From Gordonia lacunae (GTDB taxonomy: Bacteria > Actinomycetota > Actinomycetes > Mycobacteriales > Mycobacteriaceae), in contig NZ_NGFO01000021.1 of NCBI RefSeq assembly GCF_002149015.1, positions 1-64,000 on the forward strand: a DNA stretch of 64,000 nt, read 5' to 3'. Below are positions 38,715-46,394 of this stretch, one piece after another; within the stretch, counting starts at the first letter, position 1; every line of letters starts with the position of its first letter. The notes under the pieces are model-generated. The model was not told the DNA's origin, made no database searches, and saw only the letters and a program-made list of their open reading frames with translations. The translations under genes and the position numbers were made by a program.

Positions 38715-39518
38715 CTATCGGGGAATGCGCCGCCGTTCGTGGGTTCGGCGGGCGAGGAAATACGAGACTCCGCCGATGCCGAGGCTCCACCCGATCGCCG
38801 CTCCGACGCTGCCCGCTGGGACCGGGGCGTCGGTGAGGGTGCCGCGCAGGACCTCGATGACGGGCGTGAACGGCTGATACTCGGCGAACTGGCGCAACCC
38901 GGCGGGCAGCGATTCGGCCGGGACGAAACCCGTACTGAGAAACGGCAGGATCGTGAGGAACATCGGTGTGTTGCTGGCGGTCTCCACGCTCTTGGCGGCC
39001 AGTCCGAGATAGACCGCCAGCCAGATCAGGGCGATGGCGAACATCGTGGTCACCCCCAGCGCGGCCAGCCAGTCGAGTGAGCCGGCCGACGGCCGGAACC
39101 CGATCGCGACGGCGACGCCGAGGACGACGACGATGCTGAACAGGGCCTGGATCAGGCTGGCGACCACGTGACCGGTCAGGACCGCGGAGCGGGCGATGTC
39201 CATCGTGCGGAATCGATTGATGATCCCCGATGTCATGTCCATGGCCACGACGATGGCCGTGCCCTGGACCGCCGACGCGACGGTGACCAGCACGATCCCG
39301 GGCACCACGTAGTCGAGATAGGCGGCCCGTCCGCTGTCGCCGGATTGCGTGGTCATGCCGGCACCGAGCTGGCCGCCGAACACGAAGACGAAGAGCAGCA
39401 GGAAGACGACGGGGATCCCGACCAGCATCACGGTCAGTACCGGAAACCGGATGAGCCGACGCACGTTTCGGCGCACCATGACCCGCGAGTCCGACATCGT
39501 GTGGGCCAGGGCCGTCAT
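38715..39518 (-). CDS. ABC-2 type transporter permease (DrrB-like)
   Basis: The 267-residue protein has six predicted membrane helices (about residues 25-47, 70-90, 110-135, 150-172, 178-200, 235-258). It matches DrrB-like exporter permeases. It starts inside the end of the ATPase gene (four-base overlap), so the two form one exporter. Substrate unknown; the family includes drug and lipid exporters. Confidence 0.88.
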   Translation of the reverse strand: MTALAHTMSDSRVMVRRNVRRLIRFPVLTVMLVGIPVVFLLLFVFVFGGQLGAGMTTQSGDSGRAAYLDYVVPGIVLVTVASAVQGTAIVVAMDMTSGIINRFRTMDIARSAVLTGHVVASLIQALFSIVVVLGVAVAIGFRPSAGSLDWLAALGVTTMFAIALIWLAVYLGLAAKSVETASNTPMFLTILPFLSTGFVPAESLPAGLRQFAEYQPFTPVIEVLRGTLTDAPVPAGSVGAAIGWSLGIGGVSYFLARRTHERRRIPR

Positions 39519-40483
39519 GATGCTCCTCCGGCCTGATCGGGGTCGGCGATGTCGGGAGCGGGATCACCCGTGAGGGCGAAGAACACATCGTCGAGGGTCG
39601 GGGCATGGACAGCGACGTCGGCGACCGTGATCCCCGCGGCCTCGAGCCGATTCAGTGTGGTCCGCACCGTGGCGACGGTGTCGTCGGTCGCGATGTCGAG
39701 GCGTCGCGACTCGACGACGCGACGTGCATGCGGGAGCAGCGCGGCCGCCGCGTCGAACGAGTCGCGGTCGGCGAACGTCAGGCGCACCTCGGAATCGTGT
39801 ACCCGGCTCTTCAACTCGGCGGCGGTGCCCTCGGCCACGATGTGCCCGTGGTCGAGAACGGCGATCCGGTCCGCGAGCCGGTCGGCCTCCTCCAGGTATT
39901 GGGTGGTGAGGAAGATCGTGACACCGTCGGCGGCGAGCCCGGAGATGGTGTCCCACAGCATCCGACGGCTTCTGGGGTCGAGACCGGTCGTCGGCTCGTC
40001 GAGGAAGATGACGCGCGGGATCGACACGAGCGTCATCGCGAGATCGAGTCGGCGCCGCATTCCGCCCGAATATGTCGACACCGGACGGTCCGCGGCCTCG
40101 ACGAGGTCGAACTGTTCGATCAGCTCCCGCGTCCGGGCCCGCCCGCTGCGACGACCCAGCCGGCGCAGGTCGGCCATGAGGGCGAGATTGGCCCGTCCGC
40201 TGAACAACTCGTCGACCGCAACCGATTGGCCGGTGACGCCGATGATCGCCCGGACCGCCCGGGTCTGCGCGACCGTGTCGTGTCCGCCGATGGTCACCGT
40301 CCCCGAGTCGGCGGGGAACAGGGTCGATGCGATGCCGACGGTGGTGGTCTTGCCGGAACCGTTGGGACCGAGGAGTGCGGTCACGCTCCCCGCGGGTACG
40401 TGCAGATCGATGCCGTCGAGAACACGGTGCTCGCCATAGCTTTTCGTGAGTCCGCTGATCTCGATGTCGGCGGCGGTGGTCAA
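39515..40483 (-). CDS. ABC transporter ATPase (DrrA-like)
   Basis: The 322-residue protein has Walker A GPNGSGKTTT, a Q loop, the signature YSGGMRRRLDLA, Walker B VIFLDEPTTGLD, and a C-terminal ~90-residue domain seen in DrrA-type exporters (e.g. HAPTLDDVFFALTG). It drives the overlapping permease. The start is TTG 40483. Confidence 0.92.
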   Translation of the reverse strand: MTTAADIEISGLTKSYGEHRVLDGIDLHVPAGSVTALLGPNGSGKTTTVGIASTLFPADSGTVTIGGHDTVAQTRAVRAIIGVTGQSVAVDELFSGRANLALMADLRRLGRRSGRARTRELIEQFDLVEAADRPVSTYSGGMRRRLDLAMTLVSIPRVIFLDEPTTGLDPRSRRMLWDTISGLAADGVTIFLTTQYLEEADRLADRIAVLDHGHIVAEGTAAELKSRVHDSEVRLTFADRDSFDAAAALLPHARRVVESRRLDIATDDTVATVRTTLNRLEAAGITVADVAVHAPTLDDVFFALTGDPAPDIADPDQAGGAS

Positions 40484-40514
40484 CCGATCGGGTCCGTCGC
40501 GCCGTGGGGGTCGA

Positions 40515-41000
40515 TCATCGATCGTGCGCGTCGAGTCGCGCCGCGACGTCGGCGGGGAACCCGCCGGTGGCGATCGGGCCCCAACTCGTCGGCGTGATGC
40601 GGATCAGCGACTTGCCCTGCGTCCGCATCGCGGCGCGGTACTCGTCCCAGTCCGGGTGCTCGCCGGAGATGCTGCGAAAGTAGTCGACCAGTGCGTCTTC
40701 GGCCTCGGGCATGTCGAGGACCTCGGCGTCGCCGTCGACCTGGACCCAGGCGCCGTTGAACTCGTCGGAGAGCACCACGACGCCGGCCACGGGGGTGCGG
40801 CGGAGGTTCGCGGCCTTGGCACGCCCGGGATAGGTCGAGATGACGATGCGGCCCTGCTGGTCGACGCCGCCGGTGACCGGTGACATCTGCGGACTGCCGG
40901 TGGATCGGACGGTGCTGAGGATCATGTGGTGACGCGGCCGGATGAACTCGAGCAGTCCGGCACGGTCGACACCATCGGCTTTCGCGACTGTTCTGGCCAT
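40515..41000 (-). CDS. PPOX-class F420-dependent enzyme
   Basis: The 161-residue split-barrel protein belongs to the pyridoxamine-phosphate-oxidase-like group that binds F420 in actinobacteria: ILSTVRSTGSPQMSPVTGG, ISTYPGRAKAANLRRTP and an acidic C-terminal region with EHPDWDEYRAAM. Redox role on an unknown substrate. It precedes the DrrAB-like genes on the same strand by 31 bases. Confidence 0.85.
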   Translation of the reverse strand: MARTVAKADGVDRAGLLEFIRPRHHMILSTVRSTGSPQMSPVTGGVDQQGRIVISTYPGRAKAANLRRTPVAGVVVLSDEFNGAWVQVDGDAEVLDMPEAEDALVDYFRSISGEHPDWDEYRAAMRTQGKSLIRITPTSWGPIATGGFPADVAARLDAHDR

Positions 41001-41010
41001 GCCGCCGACT

Positions 41011-41238
41011 TTACGCCGGGACCGGGCATCCCACGGCGAGCGCTGCGCGTTCCGTGGACTTGCCGGAGACGGTGACGGCGTCGTCGACCATGACGACGAT
41101 GGTCGTGTCCGGGTCGTGGTCGTGGTCGTGGAACAGCGAGGTGTTGTATCCGGGGAGATCGCACAGGTGGGTCTCGCCCCGGAGCTCGCCGTGCGACCAG
41201 GCGGTGTGCGGTGAGCAGCCGAATGCCCGTGCGGGAGC
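41011..41238 (-). pseudogene. Decayed 3' fragment of a serine hydrolase (beta-lactamase/DD-peptidase family)
   Basis: After the stop of the pyruvyl transferase gene, an open frame of ~75 codons without any start codon encodes a segment with HGELRGETHLCDLPGYNTSL and TTIVVMVDDAVTVSG, ending in TAA at 41011. The pattern recalls the C terminus of class C-like serine hydrolases (normally GHTGELPGYNT). The Ser-x-x-Lys and Tyr-x-Asn motifs and the whole N-terminal part are missing. The core motif is also disturbed. It is best read as the remnant of a deleted gene. Confidence 0.6.
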
Positions 41239-42555
41239 TCAGATACGGTGGGCCAGTACCGGCGGGACCGGATAGATCTCGACTGCCGTGGCGAGTTTGG
41301 CCGAGACTGCTCGCTCCCGCGCGATCGCGTCGAATCCGTGGCCGCTCGGCCGGTCCGGGACAGACATTCCGGAGTCGACGACGCTCCAGTCCGAGCCGGC
41401 ATCGATCAGGGACCGATGCTTGGTGGAGTAGTACCCCGGCATCGCCACGACCGCGACCCCGGGATCGCCCGCGGCCGCGGCCATGAGGTGCGGATGGAAC
41501 CGGGTGCTGATCCAGGTGTGGCGGTGCCCGGCGGGCAACCCGCCGAGCCAGACATCGCGGAAGTTGAGCACGGTGGCGCCCGTCAACCGCGGACCGAGGA
41601 GAAAGGGAACCTCGTTGTCGTGCCCCGGTATTCCCTCGATGACGGTCACCGCTGAACCGGGCACGTCCCAGGCGTCGAGCGTCGTGCGCACGAAATCGGC
41701 CAGCGCCTCGACGCCGGTCGACCGGGGCCCGGCGAATTTCTCGGTGAGGTCGGATTGCAGGCAGAGCACGACCCCGTGCTCGGCCGGTGGATCGGTCTCG
41801 CGGTACAGCGGCGGCCGGGGCCGGTGGAGGGCCAGCCAGGCATCGTCGCCGGAATGCCGTGCGGCGACAGCGCCGTCGAGTACCTCCGACGATGCGGAGT
41901 CGCGCACATCCACGATGTCGAATGCGGCGAACGACTCGGTCAGCGCCGCCCACGCCCGGCCCTGTAGAGCGGGAACCAGCCCCTGACCGGTCGCGGCCAG
42001 CCGGGCACCGGATCGCCGGGCCACCGCGGCAGCGGCGACGAACAGCGAGACATGGTGCGGCCACACGGTGTTGAGGTAGCCACCACCGAGCAGGTGGATG
42101 GTGGTCGCGGAGTGCAGGAGGTCGACACCCGCGGTCACGCGCGGCGCCAGACCGGTGTCGAGTGCGGCGGACGCGACCCATTCCCACGGCGCCTGCGGTT
42201 CGGCGCCCGCCGCATGGTTGGTCAACTGCCAGAGGGTGTCGACGACGAGCATGTTCGGGTGGGCATCGCGCAGCAGGGTGGTGGCCGTACCGGGACTGTG
42301 GCAGTCGAGCACGACCGTGGCATTGGGCCGTACCCGGGCCAGATGCCGCAACCATGTGCGCGCGATGAGTTCGTCACCGTAGTTGGGATGACCGGCCGGG
42401 GCCACCAGATAGATCACCTCGCCGGTGCCCATCGCGCGGCCGAGCCGGGAGTCGGCGGTGCGATGCCGGACCGCGGTGCCGATGCGATCGGCCAGGATGT
42501 CCGCGGGCCGGAACAGCGGGCGGTCGGTCGCCGGTCGTCTGGTCACGGTCCCCAA
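41239..42555 (-). CDS. Polysaccharide pyruvyl transferase family protein
   Basis: The 438-residue protein resembles PS_pyruv_trans enzymes (CsaB/WcaK type): APAGHPNYGDELIARTWLR near residue 52, LLGGGYLN near residue 155, SGDDAWLALH, and ISTRFHPHLMAAAAGDPGVAV with FHPHLMA near residue 355. These transfer a pyruvyl ketal from PEP to a sugar of a cell-surface glycan. No glycosyltransferase genes are adjacent, so the acceptor is unknown. TTG 42555 is the likely start. Confidence 0.82.
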   Translation of the reverse strand: MGTVTRRPATDRPLFRPADILADRIGTAVRHRTADSRLGRAMGTGEVIYLVAPAGHPNYGDELIARTWLRHLARVRPNATVVLDCHSPGTATTLLRDAHPNMLVVDTLWQLTNHAAGAEPQAPWEWVASAALDTGLAPRVTAGVDLLHSATTIHLLGGGYLNTVWPHHVSLFVAAAAVARRSGARLAATGQGLVPALQGRAWAALTESFAAFDIVDVRDSASSEVLDGAVAARHSGDDAWLALHRPRPPLYRETDPPAEHGVVLCLQSDLTEKFAGPRSTGVEALADFVRTTLDAWDVPGSAVTVIEGIPGHDNEVPFLLGPRLTGATVLNFRDVWLGGLPAGHRHTWISTRFHPHLMAAAAGDPGVAVVAMPGYYSTKHRSLIDAGSDWSVVDSGMSVPDRPSGHGFDAIARERAVSAKLATAVEIYPVPPVLAHRI

Positions 42556-42621
42556 GGTTACGGCGTCCCCGCGTGGCCGACACCGCCCGGACGGTGGGGT
42601 CGGTCTGAGGGTGTGCGAGGG

Positions 42622-44250
42622 CTAGCGGAATGTGCCTTCGAGGTAGGCGAGAGCGGCCTTGGCGTCGGTGACGGGTCCGCGGTAGCCGACGTACCCGTCG
42701 GGGCGGATGACGAACACTGTCGAACCATCCGGGAGGTAGCCGTCGGCGAACCGGCCGTCGGTGTCCCGGAGCAGCGGCAGGTCGGTGCTGCCGACCTGCG
42801 CCGTCGGTGCTGCGACCACGTGAATATCGAAGTGGCCGTGCGACTTCGCGGAGATCTCCGCGGCCAGGGATTCGAGGCCGGTGACATCTCCGGTACCGGC
42901 GGCGGCGTCCGCATACAGGACGAGTGAGTGGTCGACGCCGCCCAGTACGTCGAAGAGACGCAGCTGGTGATTGACCGACTCGCGACTGAGGCCCGCCGCG
43001 TCCGGTGCTCGTTCGCCCGCCCGCGGCGCGGCCGGCGCCGAAGGGACCGTCGACCCGGCGACTGCGGGACTGTCGGCATAGGAGATCAGCAACTGTGCCT
43101 CGCGCCGCATGACGAAGTCGATGTCGGTGGAATCGGCACCGATGCCCTCGCGGGCGTCCCGGACGGTGCGTCCGACGACCTCTTCGCCGACGGGCCGGCG
43201 CTCGAGGTCGTAGCTGTCGAGGAGTTTTTCGGAGGCGACGCCGGCGACGGCGAGCGCGAGCTTCCAGGCGAGGTTGTGGGCATCCTGCACCCCGGTGTTC
43301 ATGCCCTGCGCCCCCGTCGGCGGATGGATGTGCGCGGCATCGCCGGCGACGAACACCCGTCCGCGGCCGTAGGAATCGACGATGCGGTGACTGATCCGGA
43401 ACACCGAAGACCATCGCAGGTCCGAGACCGACGCGGGTTCGGGCGAGAGTCGATCGACGACGGCCTGGATGTGGGACAGTTCCGGGGCCCGCGTTCCCTC
43501 GAAGCCGTGCGCCACACCGTCCCCACCGTTCGTCGGCGCGACCGCGAGCTCCTCGGGGACCAGCATCGACATCCGGTAGCGCCCGCGGCCGGGCAGCGGG
43601 ATGCACACCAGCTGGTCGTCGGTGGTGCCGTCCGCGTTCTGGTGCATCGACCGGACGGCGTAGCCACGGGGCATCGACCAGTCCACCGCGACGTCGCCGA
43701 GCATGTACTGCTCGGTGAAGGCAGCGCCCTCGAAGCTCAGCCCCAGTCCCTTGCGCACAACGCTGTGCGCACCGTCGGCGCCGAGCAGATAATCCGCTCG
43801 GACGGTGGTCTCGCCGTCCGGACCCGTGAGGGTGACGGTCACGCCGTCGGCGTCCTGTTCGAACGCCGATACCGCTGTGCCCCGGTCGATCTCGGTGCCG
43901 AGATCGGTGAGGCGCTCGCGGAGGATGCGCTCGGTGGCGTATTGGGGCAGCAGGTGGAAACGGTAGGGGACGTCGGGCGGTGTCGTGAGGTCGACCCGTG
44001 AGACCTGGTTTCCGTTGACGTAGACGAGTTGGCCACGCATCTCCAGGCCCGCGTCGAGCACTTTTCCCACGACGCCCATGCTCTCGAACACCTCGAGAGT
44101 GCGGGGCTGGATGCCCACGGCCTTGGCGTACTGCGGAGGCTCGAGGAGCGGATCGACGATGCGCACGCCGATTCCGCGTCTGCGCAGTTCGACTGCGGCG
44201 GTCAAGCCGATGGGGCCGGCACCGGCGATCAGAACATCGACTTCGGTCAT
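42622..44250 (-). CDS. FAD-dependent aromatic monooxygenase
   Basis: The 542-residue protein is a class A flavoprotein hydroxylase: GAGPIGLTAAVEL (9-21), GADGAHSVVRKGLG (~158-171), and VFVAGDAAHIHPPTGAQGMNTGVQDA near residue 295, then a thioredoxin-like C-terminal domain (~430-540). Relatives hydroxylate phenols or polyketides with NAD(P)H and O2. Substrate unknown. The single gene is flanked by the pyruvyl transferase and a PIN/NYN-like gene. Confidence 0.9.
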   Translation of the reverse strand: MTEVDVLIAGAGPIGLTAAVELRRRGIGVRIVDPLLEPPQYAKAVGIQPRTLEVFESMGVVGKVLDAGLEMRGQLVYVNGNQVSRVDLTTPPDVPYRFHLLPQYATERILRERLTDLGTEIDRGTAVSAFEQDADGVTVTLTGPDGETTVRADYLLGADGAHSVVRKGLGLSFEGAAFTEQYMLGDVAVDWSMPRGYAVRSMHQNADGTTDDQLVCIPLPGRGRYRMSMLVPEELAVAPTNGGDGVAHGFEGTRAPELSHIQAVVDRLSPEPASVSDLRWSSVFRISHRIVDSYGRGRVFVAGDAAHIHPPTGAQGMNTGVQDAHNLAWKLALAVAGVASEKLLDSYDLERRPVGEEVVGRTVRDAREGIGADSTDIDFVMRREAQLLISYADSPAVAGSTVPSAPAAPRAGERAPDAAGLSRESVNHQLRLFDVLGGVDHSLVLYADAAAGTGDVTGLESLAAEISAKSHGHFDIHVVAAPTAQVGSTDLPLLRDTDGRFADGYLPDGSTVFVIRPDGYVGYRGPVTDAKAALAYLEGTFR

Positions 44251-44368
44251 GGAATCCTCCCGTGGCCGGCAGTCGCCGACGCTGAGAGGATTATCGGCCG
44301 ACCGGACGCCGACGCGGTGCGAGAACGGAGAAAAACCGGGCGCCGAACAGTCGTCGTGGTGCGCTGGA

Positions 44369-44791
44369 CTATCTCGGGATGGCGGCCGGGCCGATCGCCC
44401 GCGCGCCCAGGCGCGCGATCCTCGCCCGCAGCTCGCGGTCGGCGGTCACCACGATCCGGTCCCGATGCGGGTCCGAGTCGGCGACGACGTCGACGATCGT
44501 GTCGTCGCCCACGGCGGGTGCATCCACGACCCGGACGTGTTCGCTCGCTTCGACACCGCGGGCCCGGCCCTCGACCACGAGCACCACCTCGAGTGGTCCC
44601 GGCAGTCCCTCGAGCCCGCGGACCGCGATGGACTCGAGTCGTGAGCGCAGTCGCTCGGCGGCTCCGCGACGGTCGCGCCACCACCCGTCAGGCACCGAAC
44701 CGACGACGTTGGCGCCGTCCACGATGAGCAGCGGCCGGGTGTCGGCCGAGTGATGGGGTCGGTCACCGGACGGGGCGGACATGCCAACCAT
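44369..44791 (-). CDS. PIN/NYN-like nuclease-domain protein
   Basis: The 140-residue protein has the strand LLIVDGANVVGSVPDGWWRD near residue 21, resembling NYN/YacP-type PIN folds, and later acidic patches GDDTIVDVVADSD and IVVTADRELRARI that could complete a metal site. RNase activity is only suggested by the fold. Starts at 44794, 44791 or 44782 are close together. Confidence 0.7.
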   Translation of the reverse strand: MVGMSAPSGDRPHHSADTRPLLIVDGANVVGSVPDGWWRDRRGAAERLRSRLESIAVRGLEGLPGPLEVVLVVEGRARGVEASEHVRVVDAPAVGDDTIVDVVADSDPHRDRIVVTADRELRARIARLGARAIGPAAIPR

Positions 44792-44842
44792 CACCGCACA
44801 CCCGGCCCGTCGAGGGCAAGTGCGTCGGTACGGTCGTGCCGA

Positions 44843-46270
44843 TCAGATGTCGCCGTGGCAGAAGCGGTTCGCCGGGTCGACTGCACTCTTGATCTCGTCG
44901 AGCCGCCGCCGGTGGGCGGCGCTGAAAGCGTCGGCGGCACGGGCCACCCGTTCGGTACCCGCGGTGAAGTTCAGGAAGGCGGCGCCGGTGACGTACGGCG
45001 CGAGCTCGGTGCGTGTCACCCGCAGCGTCGACTCGACCGCCAGTGCGACGTGCGGGTCGGGCACCGCCGCGACGAGTTCGAGGAGGAAGCGTCCCGTGCG
45101 GCCCCGATCGTTGGGTGCGTGCTCCGCGCCGCGGGCGATCGCCCCGCCGGAGTGGCGGATCTCACCGCACACGATCAGGGGCGCGGATGCGGGTGCCGGC
45201 CGAACCCGGTCGGCGACGATGTCGATGGCGGCGTCCGGGAGGTCGTCGAACCATTCGGTGGTGACCATCACCGGCATCGGTTCGGTCGGGTCCATGCTCA
45301 CGGCGTCGATCGCGGCGAATGGCAGCACATCCCACGTGTCGACGAGTGGCGCGCGCCACGCGCGCCACTCGTCGACGATCGCCCGGCCGGCGTCGAGATC
45401 CCCGGACCAGCATCCGCGCACGACGGCGAGGCTCTGACCGCGCAACGGTGCCGGGACGTCGTCGGTGGGTGGGAAGTTGAGAACCGCGACGGCGGAGGTG
45501 AGCTCGTCGGTCTGCGCGGGTGCCCAGTCCCGAAAGCGGCGGATGATCTCCTCGGCGTCGGCGACCGGGTAGAAGAGGTTGCCCGCGTACACGGTCGACA
45601 CCTCGACGAGCGCGATCTCCATGGATGTCACGACCCCGAAGCCGCCTGCGCCGGCGCCCTTCAACGCCCAGAAGATGTGCGGGTGACTGGTGTCGGTGAC
45701 CCGGATGGGGGTCCCGTCCGGGGTGACCAGGTCGGCGGCGCGCATGTGGTCCGACGCGAGGCCGAAGCGTCGGCCGAGCCAGCCGAAACCGCCCCCCAGC
45801 GTGGAGCCGACGGCGCCGACACCGCTCGCCGAGCCCATCAGCGGCGCCAGTCCGTACGGCGCGGCGGCGTCGACGACGGTCCGCCACGTGGCACCTGCAC
45901 CCACGCGCGCGGTCCGGGTGATCGGGTTGATGCTCACAGACGAGAGTCGGGAGGTGTTGATCAGCAGCCCGCCGTCGGCGGGCCGCCCGGTGCCGTGGCC
46001 GGTCGCCTGCACCGCGACGCGCAGGTCCTCCTCGGTGGCGAACCGGACCGCTTCCACGACGTCGAAGTGGTTGGCGGGAACGGCGATCACGGCCGGACGA
46101 TGCACGTCGAGCCGGTTGAAGCCGGACCGCGCGTCGAGGTAACCCGCGTCGCCGGGACCGTAGACGTCGCCGGCGATCCGGTCGCGGAGTTGCGCGAGCA
46201 CCGAGGTGCGGGTGCGGACGGTCAGGCGCTCGGTGTTCCCGGGTGGGGAGGAAGCGGGGGTTGCGGTCAT
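44843..46270 (-). CDS. FAD-linked oxidoreductase, berberine-bridge-enzyme family
   Basis: The 475-residue protein has a PCMH-type FAD domain (VIAVPANHFDVVEAVRFA, ATGHGTGRPADGG with a possible flavin-linked His, GGGFGWLGRRFGLASDHM) and a C-terminal BBE segment (EIKSAVDPANRF). Such enzymes oxidise sugars, polyketides or alkaloids. The start has GAGGA upstream. About 90 bases before it are three 11-bp-spaced direct repeats next to the end of a SARP regulator gene, so control by that activator is likely. An 18-bp perfect hairpin lies inside the gene. Confidence 0.9.
   Translation of the reverse strand: MTATPASSPPGNTERLTVRTRTSVLAQLRDRIAGDVYGPGDAGYLDARSGFNRLDVHRPAVIAVPANHFDVVEAVRFATEEDLRVAVQATGHGTGRPADGGLLINTSRLSSVSINPITRTARVGAGATWRTVVDAAAPYGLAPLMGSASGVGAVGSTLGGGFGWLGRRFGLASDHMRAADLVTPDGTPIRVTDTSHPHIFWALKGAGAGGFGVVTSMEIALVEVSTVYAGNLFYPVADAEEIIRRFRDWAPAQTDELTSAVAVLNFPPTDDVPAPLRGQSLAVVRGCWSGDLDAGRAIVDEWRAWRAPLVDTWDVLPFAAIDAVSMDPTEPMPVMVTTEWFDDLPDAAIDIVADRVRPAPASAPLIVCGEIRHSGGAIARGAEHAPNDRGRTGRFLLELVAAVPDPHVALAVESTLRVTRTELAPYVTGAAFLNFTAGTERVARAADAFSAAHRRRLDEIKSAVDPANRFCHGDI
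45338..45376. repeat. 39-base perfect palindrome inside the FAD oxidoreductase gene
   Basis: Positions 45338-45355 and 45359-45376 are exact complements (18-bp arms, three-base loop), very GC-rich. The reading frame is kept (DEWRAWRAPLVD). Codon choice alone could give part of this, but perfect symmetry over 18 bp in a coding region is uncommon. Confidence 0.85.
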
Positions 46271-46361
46271 CGGCAGGTCCTCGGTTGCGGCCGGGAGAAC
46301 TCCGGCAGGGTTCGGCGGTGTCCGGGCGGTGCCCGAGTCCTGACCAGGGTCGCCGAGGGAC

Positions 46362-46389
46362 CTTGAGGGCGACTTGAGACGGACTTGGT
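46362..46389 (-). promoter_or_regulatory. Candidate SARP operator: three direct repeats at 11-bp spacing
   Basis: CTTGAG occurs at 46362-46367 and 46373-46378, and CTTGGT at 46384-46389, exactly 11 bp apart; on the coding strand of the next gene this reads (C)TCAAG repeats. SARP activators bind such heptamer repeats with 11-bp period near the -35 region. The site lies between the SARP gene and the FAD oxidoreductase gene. Confidence 0.65.
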
Positions 46390-46394
46390 GCTCC

